Shown: positions 20,900-32,836 of the stretch, piece after piece
Layout: each line of letters begins with the position of its first letter
Numbering within the stretch: the first letter of the stretch is position 1
The notes under the pieces: model-generated
The model's input: only the letters and a program-made list of their open reading frames with translations
Told to the model about the DNA's origin: nothing
Database searches by the model: none
From: Choristoneura fumiferana
Taxonomy: Eukaryota; Arthropoda; Insecta; Lepidoptera; Tortricidae
Reading direction: 5' to 3'
Assembly: GCF_025370935.1 (NCBI RefSeq)
Contig: NC_133490.1
Location: 12,506,357 to 12,570,356, forward strand
Length of the DNA: 64,000 nt
Made by a program: the position numbers and the translations under genes

Positions 20900-21624
20900 A
20901 TAATTTAAATTACTGCACTTATTTTCCAAAACCTTAATTATTGCAAAAGAAAAATCGTATAATTTGCTAAGTAATTCTACTTCGACGTACCGATGTATTT
21001 ATGTCGACGATTTCGCGGTTACGCAATTATTAATTTACGAATAACGAGTGGCTTCAATGTTTTAAAAATATTATCTAACGTCTGAACCGATAAACAAAAG
21101 AATTTAAATGAAGCCCGCTCTAGAGATTTAAAATCAAATTCGCCTTTCGCAGACAAAAAGTAAATAGTTTTAAACCGAAGCCTGTTCTAACTTTTAGAAT
21201 TCCCAACGCCCCGCAGTCTTGAAAGGAAACTTGTATTTTTCTTTGAAAACTTATAGATAAAACTTTAAGAACATTGTAATGATTTTAACCCGTTTTAGTT
21301 CTATTATTGGGAAGGTATCTGGGGACATTGCGAGTAAGTCGAAGTGTTTCAATTTTTTAAATAGGGTTGCGAAGCTGATCGAGCTTTTCTCTGGAGTAAA
21401 ACTCGAAAACACGTTTTCCCAAAAACAAGACCAAACTAAATTGATTCTTCACCCACACATCCCCATCCTCCTTTGCAAATGTCATCGAAACAGTGGACCC
21501 GTTTCCGAGGTTTTCGAAATAAATCAATAAACATACAAGGAACCGGACCATTGGAAGTACCCTTTACTAACCTACTGTGTTAAAAATAAAGTTGTGTTAA
21601 ATACTTGTGATGTATACATATCAT
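20900..21624. other. No recognised feature
   Basis: AT-rich. Short open frames on both strands at 21,279-21,551 overlap and have no recognisable domains. Confidence 0.5.
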
Positions 21625-21795
21625 TTAATAATATTGTAAATCTGTTTTAAAAAAAATATATCTCGTTGAGTTTCTTGCCGGATTCTTCTCAACGGAGGTT
21701 TTTCCGAACCGGTGGTAGTTTTTTTTTTTGACATTCATAAGTGCTTGTTATGGCCTAAATTGAATAAAGATATTTTGACTTTGACTTTGACTTTA
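21625..21795 (+). mobile_element. LINE 3' end with TTTGAC tail (family L)
   Basis: GTTTCTTGCCGGATTCTTCT, GAACCGGTGGTAG, then TTGAATAAAGATATTTTGAC followed by TTTGAC repeats. Similar fragments: 11,946 (plus), 22,027 (minus), 52,037 (minus). Probably a 5'-truncated LINE of another clade; no ORF survives. Confidence 0.7.
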
Positions 21796-21859
21796 GGTTT
21801 TTTTTTATTTATATAGATTTACATAGATTGATAAAGTTCTCTATTCATTAGACCGTATC

Positions 21860-22026
21860 ATATGTACCGTGACTATAATAAGAACGTATCAGGCACGGAA
21901 TAGTGCGTTTTGTAGTGCAGGGCACGGTGGACGGACGACCTTCAGAGAGTCGCTGGCGGCGATTGAATGCGAAGGGCTGAAGACAGAGTGTTGTGGCGCG
22001 CCATGGAAGAGCCTATGTCCAGCAGT
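21860..22026 (+). mobile_element. RTE LINE 3' end, left part of an interrupted copy
   Basis: GGCACGGTGGACGGACGACC, TTGTGGCGCGCCATGGAAGA and CCTATGTCCAGCAGT belong to a second RTE subfamily, also seen inverted at 55,050. The terminus resumes at 22,231. Confidence 0.8.
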
Positions 22027-22230
22027 CAAAGTCAAAGTCAAAGACTACAAAATATCTGGTTGAATTCCAATTTAGGCTACTTTTCAACAAGAATATTATT
22101 AACCCCCGACGCAAAAAGAAAAATTTGACCGCCGTCTTCTGTAGAAAAACCTCTTGCCTGAGAAGAATCCGGGCCAGAAAACTAACAAGGTAATATTTTG
22201 TAAAAACAGATTTACAATATTTATTAAAAG
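22027..22230 (-). mobile_element. LINE 3' end (family L) inserted in an RTE end
   Basis: Minus-strand copy starting at (CAAAGT)n, the reverse of the TTTGAC tail, and ending near AAACAGATTTACAATATTTA. It carries an internal piece of family H (AACCCCCGACGCAAAAAG) at about 22,099. Confidence 0.7.
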
Positions 22231-22262
22231 GACTGCTGTGGGCTGATGATGATGATAATGAT
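22231..22262 (+). mobile_element. RTE LINE 3' end, right part of interrupted copy
   Basis: GACTGCTGTGGGCTGATGAT plus GAT tail completes the terminus broken at 22,026. Confidence 0.7.
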
Positions 22263-22390
22263 GAGACGCGAATTGTAACGCGATAAGGACTACAAGAAGC
22301 GTATGCATGCGCACGCGACGGCGACGGTTGGTTGAACGTTCCAGTGGGCATAGGCTCATATGCATACTTTTCAACTCAAAGAATATTATT

Positions 22391-22632
22391 TTAACCCCCG
22401 ACGCAAAAAGAGGAGTGTTATAAGTTTGACCGCTGTGTGTCTGTATGTCTGTCTGTAGCACCGTAGCTCTTAAACGGGTGGACCGATTTGAATGCGGTTT
22501 ATTTATTTGAAAGCAGGTTTTTTAGCGATGGTTCTTAGATATGTTTTATCAAAATCGGCTTAGCCGTTTTTGCGAGATTAAAGTTTGAAGTGACAAAGTC
22601 GGGGGTTTCCAACATTTTGTTGGTTAGGTTAT
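22391..22632 (+). repeat. CCCCCGACG repeat (family H), full copy
   Basis: Cleanest copy: TAACCCCCGACGCAAAAAGA, AGCACCGTAGCTCTTAAACG, GTGGACCGATTTGAATGCGG, AGTCGGGGGTTTCC, ending TTGGTTAGGTTATT. No coding capacity. Confidence 0.8.
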
Positions 22633-22734
22633 TACCTGACTCGTTCCTATTACGGTCATACTACGATATGATATGAAATAAAACACGCGAGATAACCTTC
22701 AGTTCTTGGTTAATTTCAAATACATTCTGAAAAA

Positions 22735-23035
22735 TTCCATGTATGTTTGTTACTCTTTCGCGCTAAAAGGGCTGGACGGATTTGGTTGAAATTTGGTATG
22801 TAAATAGCTGGACACATAGGATACTTTTTATCCCGATATTCCAACGGGATAGGGATAAAATCTTGAAATTTCAACCGCTGGGTTTAGAGTCTTAAAATTT
22901 TGGACAGTTTTTCTTAACACAACCGCAATGAAGACAACGATATAAATTTTGGGATTTCCCAGGGGAATTTTATAAAATCCCAGAATTTCAATCGTACCAG
23001 ATCGAATAGTTTGCGAAGCTGCGGGTAAACTCTAG
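22735..23035 (+). mobile_element. Helitron-like element
   Basis: Contains TGTTACTCTTTCGCGCTAAA, TTTTTATCCCGATATTCC and ends GCGGGTAAACTCTAG before T. The CTAG|T terminus fits a Helitron 3' end. No Rep/helicase is encoded. Confidence 0.55.
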
Positions 23036-23398
23036 TATGAAATAAAGCAACATTGAAAAGCCGTATGTCGTCGAAGGTGAATCAGATCAAAGCGGTCCGG
23101 GAAAACGCCGGAACCGCTAAAAACAACGTTTTATTAGCCGTCCCTCTCAGACCTCTGTTATGGACGGACGCAGCTTACATTGTTGGGGCCACGTGAAAAA
23201 AAAACGCCAGAACAGTTTTTGAATATAATTTTTAAACTAGTGATCTAATGTCCTGTGGAGCTCAAAACAACAGATCAGTTACTACTACTATACTACTACT
23301 ATTTATAAGATAGCGTTGTCAAATGGTTATACTAAATCAATGGTAAATAGTTTGTTTTGATTTAGAGTTAAATACTATTTATCAGATAGCGTTGTCAA

Positions 23399-23529
23399 GC
23401 AATTCAATGGTGCGTGTGAAGTTCCCAATCCGCACTGGGCCCGCGTGGGAACTATGGCCCAAGCCCTCTTGTTCTGAGAGGAGGCCTGTGCCCAGCAGTG
23501 GGACGTATATAGGCTGGGATGATGATGAT
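23399..23529 (+). mobile_element. SINE family A, 5'-truncated
   Basis: Starts within the body (GCAATTCAATGGTGCGTGTG), lacks the tRNA-like head, and ends in the GAT tail. Flanked by GTTGTCAA at 23,391-23,398 and 23,530-23,537, so it inserted in truncated form. Confidence 0.9.
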
Positions 23530-23799
23530 GTTGTCAAACAGATCAGTTTTCATTTCTTTCTCATATGAATTTTCAGACAAACGAAGAAAAAATAACATTC
23601 CAGTTGTACCGTTATGAAATGACTTTATGCTAACTTTTGTTACGAAGTGATAGCTAATTCACTGAAATACTGCATGGGACTGATATCTACTGTGTAGGTA
23701 CATACCTATAGTTGAGTGAACGATTCGTAATTATCTGTTTGTGCATTCATTCTCTTATATTATAGTAAGTATACTAAGTGAGAATAAATGAGTGTAAGA

Positions 23800-23955
23800 T
23801 TGGTTTTTTGGAATCTTTTTGTATTTTTTATTTCAATTCCAAATTTTTACTTTACGGACTATCAGTGGTTGTAGCGGTTATAGCACGCGGTACGGAATAC
23901 GAGGACCTGGGTTCGATTCCCAGTGATGGTCTTATTTTTCTGGTTTTTCTGTGCA
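23800..23955 (+). mobile_element. Composite tRNA-like repeat, copy 2
   Basis: A single AT-rich arm (23,800-23,853, orientation opposite to the arms at 45 kb) directly abuts a tRNA-like module (23,857-23,931; GACTATC...GATGGTC, T-arm CTGGGTTCGATTCCCAG). The 180-bp body seen in copies 1 and 3 is missing between them. The downstream text TTATTTTTCTGG is also next to copy 1. Confidence 0.7.
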
Positions 23956-24009
23956 TCTATATTTCAGTTTGTATTTTCAATTTAAATGAGTGTAGTTTTG
24001 AGTTTAAAT

Positions 24010-24787
24010 TCTGACTTTAATATTGATTTTGTTATTTGTATATTTTAGTTACTAACTCAGTTGTAAGCATCGGCAGGAGGTAGGTAACAATTCCATTGAT
24101 GTATTTATCTGAAATTAATGAATAATAATAATGAGCATGAATTTGAATGAATAAATGAATGTATTATTTATTATTATTATTTTGTGACTCGTTTGAATTA
24201 ACTACAAATCCCACATGATAACACTATAATAAAAACGTCGCATGCACGTGTGCCGCAAGAGCAATGCTAAAAGTGCAATGCAGTGCTAATTGATTTGTTC
24301 ACAATGAAACAATGATTAAAACATTTATTCGTATAATAATAGAAATCATAACATTAATGACATAGATAAAGTATTTCATTATAATTAAAATTAAACTACT
24401 TTAAAATCATTACTACAAGGAAAAAAAGCTAAAAACTAAACTACAACTAGAAAAAAAATATATAAAAGTATCGCCGCGGCATGGACCCAAAGATGCTAGC
24501 AGAATTACCTCGCTGTTTTAGTATCAAAAACATTATCAAGGTAAATAAAGTGACTGCGTTTTATTACCAAACAGGTTTGAAAATATAAGCCACGTTATGG
24601 GAAAACAAAGGTACTTTCGGAGAAAAAAATACCATAATAACGGCGCTGAGGGCCCTCCGACCCTCTTGAGAGGATTTAGAGACTCCGCTTAGGTATTTGA
24701 TCTGGGCTGTTCCAGCCTATGTGGAGAAATAATACAATTATTTTTAAAGCTTCAGCCCGTATGCTTAGGGATTTCAGTTCATATAAC
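24010..24787. other. No recognised feature
   Basis: AT-rich, without a supported gene or recurring repeat. Confidence 0.5.
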
Positions 24788-25047
24788 ACTAGCTGTTACC
24801 CGCGACTCCGTCCGCGTTGAATTCGGTTATCGCTATCCCGCGGGAACTGTGCAATTTTCCGGGATAAAAACTACCCTATGTCCTTCCCCGGGACTCAAAC
24901 TATAAGTATATCGAATTTCGTCTAAATTGGTTCAACGGTTTAGACGTGATAAAGTAACAAACAAACAATATCCGAATAAAATATTTCTTTCTTTTCTTTC
25001 TTTCAAACAAACATCAGACAAACTGTCGCATTTATAATATTATAGTA
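24788..25047 (-). mobile_element. Helitron-like element, near complete
   Basis: On the minus strand it starts near TATAATATTATAAATGCGAC, passes TTGTTTGTTACTTTATCACG and CCGGAAAATTGCACAGTTCC, and ends GCGGGTAACAGCTAG before T. At about 260 bp it looks like a complete small non-autonomous member. Confidence 0.65.
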
Positions 25048-25345
25048 AGGTTAAAGACACTTATTTCTCATAAGAATTTCACAGAAAAGTAGATTACATG
25101 CAAATAATTCCATAAGGATAAGTATGCACATTGTAGATGTGGGTAGCCATTAAGCGTAATTTGAAGGTAGATTTCGATTCGGCCGCTCGGTCAGTAACTC
25201 GGTAAGCACGCGTCTAGCGAGTGTAGATAGTTTGTTTACATTACTAGTGCGCAGAAACAGAGATCGAGCGCATCTGAATGTGACATGATGATTTGAGCGT
25301 ATAAATATGTTTTTTTTTATATATTACGTATTATAACTTATTTTT

Positions 25346-25645
25346 GAAGCCGTGGTGGCCTAGTGGTTTGACCTATCGCCTCTCAAGCAGAGGGTCGTGG
25401 GTTCAAACCCCGGCTCGCACCTCTGAGTTTTTGCAAATTCAGGTGCGGAATTACATTTGAAATTTACCACGAGCTTTGCGGTGAAGGAAAACATAGTGAG
25501 GAAACCTGCACGAACCTGCGAAGCGATTCAATGGTGCGTGCAAAGTTCCCAATCCGCACTGGGCCCGCGTGGGAACTATGGCCAAGCCCCTTGTTCTGAG
25601 AGGAGCCTGTGCCCAGCAGTGGGACGTATATAGGCTGGGATGATG
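25346..25645 (+). mobile_element. SINE family A, full length
   Basis: Head with A box and B box (GGGTTCAAACCCC), full body, and terminus CCCAGCAGTGGGACGTATAT. The tail is reduced to GGGATGATGG. Confidence 0.95.
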
Positions 25646-25649
25646 GAAG

Positions 25650-26374
25650 AGCGTTTTCAGTTTATCCGATCCTTAAATGCTAGTAACTAAATATTTATAC
25701 CGGCAATTCTCTTCTCTCAAAGCTTCAAACCCAGAACATAAATATGTGTTGTGCACTTCATTCTTTAAACAGTAGGTCTAAACCCCCCCCCCCCTGGGGC
25801 TACAGCGTGAGCAAATAAGTGACGGCAAACATCCGGCTCAAGCAATTTATATTGTATGAAGCCAAATTGAATTGCCACTTACATTAAACTCGCGTTATCC
25901 CAGCACGTGGATTATTTACTGAGAGCTTTGAACGTATTCGAGAGTTGAGGAATAAAGTAGGAATTGACGGTCTCATTTACTATTTAAGTGGGCGAAATCA
26001 TGTAATACGGGGAGGAGATTATAAATAATGTATTTTTTAACCTCCTAAATCCCAGCGCAATTGGTAAAGTAGAAGGCAGTAGTACTCGTATCAACTTTTG
26101 CAAGGCGTAATAATACCTAATAATAATTTATTTATTTGCGTAGAATATGGTTACATTATGGATGTTATACAATTTGATCTTCAGTCATATTTTGCTATAA
26201 ATAATAAATAATAATAATAATATTTTGCTGCACATGCAACATTTCTATCTAAAATTTATCTCACAGTCTGTTACATTTAATGTCAAACTGGTTATAGTAT
26301 TGTAAATATAAATGAATAAGAATAAGATTAATTTTAATTTACCTAAAAATGATCACTATTACAATATACGAGAT
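25650..26374. other. No recognised feature
   Basis: Contains a C run at 25,783-25,793 and (AATAAT)n text around 26,200. No gene seen. Confidence 0.5.
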
Positions 26375-27059
<685 letters not shown>

Positions 27060-27620
27060 AACTCAAGATACTGATTCGTTAGCTTGGTGTATCCCAGGGA
27101 AATGTGTTAGGTCCTTTACTGTTTCTAATCTAAAAAAAACTATCAAGAGCTCTCAGCTATCAATAAATCAATGGTTTTTTTACTGACGACAGAATCAAAG
27201 ATTAACACAGTACAATTAATATAATTATGGAATGGATAAGCAATAATAAATTTAAGTTAATATAAATAAAACGAATATTATGGCATTTAAAGTACGAACT
27301 AATTCAGCTAAATAAATAAAAAACATAGCTTAATTTTAGGTCTTAGTATATAGGTAGTTAGTAGGGTAACGTAGAAGAATCAAAGTGACATAATATCTAA
27401 AAATTAGGCAACTTTTCGTACGGCCATTACAATTAAAAAAAAAATGGACAATTCAATCAATACAGAAAAAAAAAATATTCAAGCCCAAAAAAGTGCATAC
27501 TTTCAATTTGTGGTATAAAACCAGATGAATTTTGTAAAAGTCATTAAATAAAATGGAAAATACGTACTAACAATACCTTGGTTGTATACATGTAGCAACC
27601 AATTTTGTAAATGCTAGTAC
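27060..27620 (+). pseudogene. Ancient CR1/Jockey-like reverse transcriptase relic
   Basis: Frame-hopping conceptual reading gives an RT domain order typical of CR1/Jockey-type LINEs. At 27,086-27,130 the codons read GVSQGNVLGPLLFLI, the signature usually written GVPQGSVLGPLLF, and end at a stop. About 50 bp on, a segment reads FFTDDRIKD, where family members have FADD. Further on, IMEWISNNKFKL matches the region after the active site, and QYLGCIHV near 27,575 matches the following FLG motif. Stops and frameshifts separate every motif, so it is long dead. The 5' and 3' limits are approximate; clade assignment rests on motif text alone. Confidence 0.7.
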
Positions 27621-27629
27621 AAATCCGTT

Positions 27630-28657
27630 TCACAAATTTAAAAGTGAACGCCTACCAAAGAAACTAATGGCATTCCATTAATAACTCCAAGTAATAGCTT
27701 TATTACAAAATACATACTTGAAATGGCGCATAAAATAAATATACAACAAACAAAAACAGAATATCAAACAAGAATAGCAAACTGATTTCAAGAAAAGTTT
27801 AAAGGTAATGGTGCTAACTTTACAAATTGGCTTCGTAGATTTTAAATAATTTTAATTTATTCTATACTTAGTGCGAGTAATATTTCTTCTTCTTCTCTTT
27901 TAAGATATGGCTTTTCTGTCCTAATTAATAGGACAATTTCGCCAGTGTCAAGGTAAATTCTCTTTGTACGGTGATTGTAGTTTTGGCAACTTGATAGTAA
28001 AGTTCCAAAAATCACGTGGAGACAACTTGCGCATTAAAAAATGCCAGACACGAGAGCAATATAGAATGTTGTGATCACTGTTCACTGTTAAGGTTAAGCT
28101 TCAACTAGCCAAAGAAACAGAAATAGCAAAATTAGATATTGTCTACATCCGCCATGTTCGAATGCTACAAATCGAATCGGGTAATATTTAAAAATCAGCT
28201 GATTAAATTGGCATGTGTCTCTTCGCACACCTTTGGACCGTAGAAACTGTGGTCTTTCCTTTTTTTACGTAAAATTACGAGTTATTCATACAGGTTAAAA
28301 CCCCGTCAGCTTCCTAAATTAGTCCATCAGCGTTGCGCCCGTTTGTCCCGTTTCAATCAGTTCTGTTTATGACCACTATCAGGTCTGATTTCCCGCGGGA
28401 TTTCATGCAAATTCCCGGTTTTCCCGTTAATAATCCCGGACTGCAGCATGCAAATGTCGGAATTGTGTTTGTTAAGTATGGATTGAAACTGTATTGTTCC
28501 CCGTTTTGCAATGAAGATGCAAAGGAAACAAAGGTTTGTGCTTGTAATAACCAGAGGCTTGTATTATCAGTATAAGCGTGAAACTATGAACGTTAGTAAC
28601 TGGTATAATTACCTGGTGTTATCATAGCGTATAGTTCTGTGGCAACTTTGTTACATA
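27630..28657. other. Unassigned
   Basis: No recurring repeat or recognisable gene. The 80-codon plus-strand frame at 28,333-28,575 is unremarkable. Confidence 0.4.
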
Positions 28658-28800
28658 AAGCCGAGTTTAGACTTGCAAGAAAAATCATGCAAGTTGCATT
28701 ACATTGCGGCGTTCGATTGACAACTACAAAATCGTTTGCTTTACGGCCTCGCAATGTAATGCAACTTGCACGATTTTTCTTGCAAGTCTAAACTCGGCTT
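28658..28800. mobile_element. Hairpin MITE, 143 bp
   Basis: Arms of about 51 bp, AAGCCGAGTTTAGACTTGCA... and ...TGCAAGTCTAAACTCGGCTT, pair almost perfectly (one mismatch seen) around a 40-bp loop. A diverged end of the same family lies at 62,790-62,835. Confidence 0.85.
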
Positions 28801-28804
28801 ATAT

Positions 28805-29170
28805 TTTCTGTGTTAATACTTGGAAATGGTAAAGCTAATAACTGCAATACGACGAGTATCAAATTACAAACTTAAAGACTCATTTATATTGGTCGATCAA
28901 CTAAAATTCGATTAAACTCGGTCAAGAGGAAACATACGGGCTCCTCATATGCTGTCTCTCGACCAGCGAAACTCATTGATTGCTTACGACGCGGATCTCC
29001 AGCATCCCGCATACGTTTTCCATAGACCTATAAACAAAAATCTCTTTTACTCCACATGCGGGCGACCGACTGACAACCAATTAAAATGAGCCTTAATTTT
29101 TATAAATATCATTATGTCAGAATTTTATTTTGATCGATGCAGTTCACAGATTTTTTATACATTAATGATT
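28805..29170. other. No recognised feature
   Basis: AT-rich DNA with no supported gene or repeat. Confidence 0.5.
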
Positions 29171-29171
29171 T

Positions 29172-29345
29172 ACAAAGTGTCTGTGTGCAGTCTGTCTGCC
29201 TGTCTGTGGCACTGTAGCTCTTAAACGGGTGGACCAATTTGAATGCTGTTTTTTTTAATTGAAAGCAGGTTTTCTAGCGATGGTTCTTAGACATGTTTTA
29301 TCAAAATCCGTTTAGCCGTTTTTGAGATATTGAACTTTGTTGTCA
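29172..29345 (+). repeat. CCCCCGACG repeat (family H), partial
   Basis: GCACTGTAGCTCTTAAACGG, AGCGATGGTTCTTAGACATG and TTTTTGAGATATTGAACTTT are in family order. Both ends are missing. Confidence 0.7.
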
Positions 29346-29534
29346 TTTTTATTTGATTGACAAAATAATAATACCTACTTGTCCAATATGTCCTGATAAA
29401 GTAACTGAGAAACTGAATGCAATATTTTTTTAACCTAAGAAACTAGGTACCCAATTAAAATGCAAAACCTTCACAGTGACGTTTGGCCAATCTAATCCTT
29501 TTATCTTCTGATATTATTATATTCCTTTATTTTA

Positions 29535-29912
29535 GGCACTTGTCCCAAAAAAGGAATCAAAAAAGAAAAATAGTCTCATCACCAAGGCCTAGGAAACCCG
29601 GTGTTCATATTAGTTGGCTGAAAGTGGCTACAGGATTGTCAGATTCTATTGAAATGGAGTTTAGAAACGAGTGGGTGAGCAGCAAGAAGCGAGTGTAGTT
29701 TTATCGCTAGGCTGTAAGCGAGTGTTCGAGTGCGATTGGCGATTCGACAAAATATGTAAGAGCGAGTTCTCGCCGGCAGTGTGAACTGCCAGCGATCAAC
29801 TATTAAAATATATCTTTCTTACTCGCTCAGGATCTATATCTATTGTTCGTTTCTTGAGCGAAAAAAATAGTCTGTAGCCAATCGCTTCCTCGCCGGCGGT
29901 GAGACAACTGCC
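29535..29912 (-). mobile_element. Harbinger-like MITE (family K), copy with altered centre
   Basis: Ends GGCACTTGTCCC and GAGACAACTGCC, flanked by TTA on both sides. The right two-thirds match 38,846-39,247, but about 110 bp near the left end is unrelated sequence. No transposase is encoded. Confidence 0.75.
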
Positions 29913-29914
29913 TT

Positions 29915-30780
29915 AAGCATCTGCTATAGAAACACATTACGAATTGAAATCTGAAATGCATATAAAATTGGCCCCGTGGTAGACGTTTTATTTCCAGCGT
30001 CCCCACAAACTTTTATGTCTCCATTGGAAGCAGTGGCCTAATCCATCGAATGTTTTTATAGAATAGAAGATTAACATGCATCGTAAAAATCTACTCTCTT
30101 TAACCTTATTTTGCAATTTTAGAACGCTTGCGTTTTTAATGCAGTTTACTTTCGTTAGCATTTTATTAGAAAAGATTTTTATTTGATTGACGTTCTTTCT
30201 TCAGCTATCCGTTTGTAAAATCTATCCATTACGTTGTGCTCATAACACAAGCTTTGCTTACTTTTAGACTAGACCAAAGCCTTGATGTTCCGTTACATTT
30301 ATTTACTTAGTACGCTCAATCAATCAAATCAGCCTACTTATACATCCACCCACTACTGAGTAAAGGCCTGTTTATTTTCACGCCACTTTAGTACGATATT
30401 AAGTGACAAATCTCTGATAAATCACCTTTCCTTTGGTTTCCTCTAGCCAATCACGCCCATCCAATACAAGCGGTCAGCCTCGTCGAATCAACTGCACAAT
30501 GCGCAGCCCCTGCATAGCGATTGTCATCACACGGCATAGGCAAGCTGCTAACTAGCGGTTGGATTGGATTACTCCATTTAGTTCCTTGTTAGTCGTGCTG
30601 GCTGGGGAAATGGTTAGTAGAAGAGTAGTTAGATATTGCCAGGATTGTTCGTGTGGATGAAATGTTGGAAGATGAATTGAAACCGCTTTCAGGTAGTCGA
30701 AATGACTTGATGGTATAAATGTGTAAGTTTGATTAATATTAGCACAATCAAGGTTTTTGTAACAATAAGGTATTTACTTG
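29915..30780. other. No recognised feature
   Basis: Near 30,330-30,370, CAGCCTACTTATACATCCAC and ACTACTGAGTAAAGGCCTG are faintly SINE-tail-like but too diverged to call. Confidence 0.4.
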
Positions 30781-31110
30781 AAGCCGTGGTAGCCTAATGA
30801 AATGACCTATGGCTTCCAAAGCAGAGGATTGTGGGCTTAAATCCGAGCTAGCACCTCTGAGTTTTTCGAAATTAGAGTAGAATAACTTGATGTGAGAAAT
30901 ATTAAATTTATGTGCGAAATTAAATTTCTTACCACGAAATTTACGGTGAAAGAAAACATCGTGAGCGTACATAAACCTGCGAAGCAATTTAATGGTGTGT
31001 TTGAAGTTTAAAATCTGCGCTGGGCCCGCATGGAAACTATACGACCCAAGGCTATTCTTAGAGAAGAACAGAACCTATCAGTGGGATGTATATAGGCTGT
31101 TGATGATGAA
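30781..31110 (+). mobile_element. SINE family A, old copy
   Basis: Head AAGCCGTGGTAGCCTAATG, body and GATGAT end are recognisable, with about 10-20% differences by eye and a duplicated GAAATTA segment in the middle. Confidence 0.85.
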
Positions 31111-31149
31111 CTTTTTCGCATCAGAACATTATTATATGCAGGTAATCAT

Positions 31150-31210
31150 GCCAAACCCGATTTCGACCCGACCCGAGCTAAACTCGATTTAAGACGTGAG
31201 TTATCCGGTA
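31150..31210 (-). mobile_element. Fragment of the LTR-like repeat
   Basis: Minus strand reads TACCGGATAACTCACGTCTT then AATCGAGTTTAGCTCGGG, matching the start of the element at 2,477. Confidence 0.5.
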
Positions 31211-31214
31211 AATC

Positions 31215-32534
31215 ATAAATCATTTATTTGTTTACAAGAATGTACCTAGTCTTTTACAATGTAAGGTGGTAAATTAAATATTTTAAGTCAAATACACTCT
31301 GCTTTAGCCTAAGCATGTAAACATTTTGGCAGCACGCGTTTACCTAATTGTTGAAATTTCATTATTAATATTTGTATTGTACAGTCAAGTATAAAAATAT
31401 GAACTTATTCAACGTTTTCAAAATAAGTACCACCGACACTTATTCCGACGTAATAAGGCCGTGGTAACATATTTTTGAGTGTTTCGTATAGATACATATT
31501 TTTGCACCTGACTGTACAATAACATTTAAGTATGCCAAGTTTTCATAACTGTAGATCACAAAGCCACAAGTAGAGTCGAATATCATTATCAAATAGATCG
31601 TTAAAATAATACCGAACAATTTGTACTCCACAAATACCCTGATTGGGTGGTGTTAGCGAAACTGTTGTTCAAATAACTATGTTTTAGTGTAAGTTAATTT
31701 GCACAGTTGATTATATCAAAACATTGGTATTACAATTTACATTTATAATAAAATAAGTTTTTAACATTTCATTAACTGACTGACTGATGATGATTCATTA
31801 CAATTGAGCTAGGCTCGAATCTTGAGAATAATATTGATGTATACCAAAAACCTGACCAAATCATAAGAGGTCTCAGTAAAAAAAAAAAATAAGCGATTCT
31901 TTCTGACTCATAAAAATTTAAGATCTGAAGTCCCTTTATGTAGTTCTTCAAGAGCCTCGGCAAACTTTAAGATCTATTAAGTTTCCGCCAATGAGCACTT
32001 CTGATGGGCCATAAAAACTCAAAAATATAAATGGTCGTATAAATTTAAAATCCCACCAAAAACATGCTGTTTAAAAACTAAACCAAGTGTCAATATCCAT
32101 TGAAATGAAATGAAATTCTTTATTTGCAAATGATTTGCCTCTTAAAAGTAGTAAAATCTCATAAACAACTAAGTCTAGAAAATCGGGCCTCGACTTATGT
32201 GGGATTCCGGCAGTTAGTGATATAAACTCAAACTAATGAAAAAACAGGGAGCCTGAAATAAAAAAGATAACAACAATAATATTTTTAACGGCACAAGTCA
32301 AATTTTCATAAATTATTAATCAATCGATAATCATTTACCGCTCTTCTAAATTGAATTTTAATTACATCTCTAACTAAATGAGCCAGTGTCCGAGTTGCCC
32401 CAACGCCAGCCAAGTTAATTGATTTAACGATAAATCGAAGTAAATTGGGCTATATCTTATCCTTCAGCTATATTCGTAAACAGCTTACACCGACACTAGT
32501 TAGTGCTGTGTCTGCCATTAATAACTATACTGCA
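31215..32534. other. Unassigned, with LINE-tail scraps
   Basis: 31,383-31,517 contains an imperfect inverted repeat (ACAGTCAAGTATAAAAATAT and ATATTTTTGCACCTGACTGT). 31,975-32,012 resembles the inverted 3' region of LINE family L, and 32,101-32,135 (GAAATTCTTTATTTGC) a LINE poly-A signal region inverted. No gene. Confidence 0.45.
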
Positions 32535-32734
32535 AAGCAGCGTTTCCACCAATAATGTGCGAGGATTTGTTGCGTTGCGAGGAATGTGTTTTTCATTAAC
32601 CAATAGGAACTCTTCATTTACCTCGCCTCGCTCTGCTCAGCTGTTTCCACCAGAGATGTGCTGTGCGAGGCGAGTTAAATGAAGGGTTTCTATTGGCTAG
32701 TGAAAAACATCCTCGCACATTATTACGCAACTTG
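32535..32734. mobile_element. Fold-back MITE (family E), copy 3
   Basis: AAGCAGCGTTTCCACCAATA at the left and CATCCTCGCACATTATTACG at the right; the central GCTGTTTCCACCAGAGATGT segment is inverted relative to the left arm. Confidence 0.8.
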
Positions 32735-32836
32735 AAGGTTGTATTAGGAATAATTTATTAGACAGTACTTTTAACTAAATATAATTAATGGAGAAATTCC
32801 GAAATAATATTATTATTGTTGGTAAAAGTATGTATG

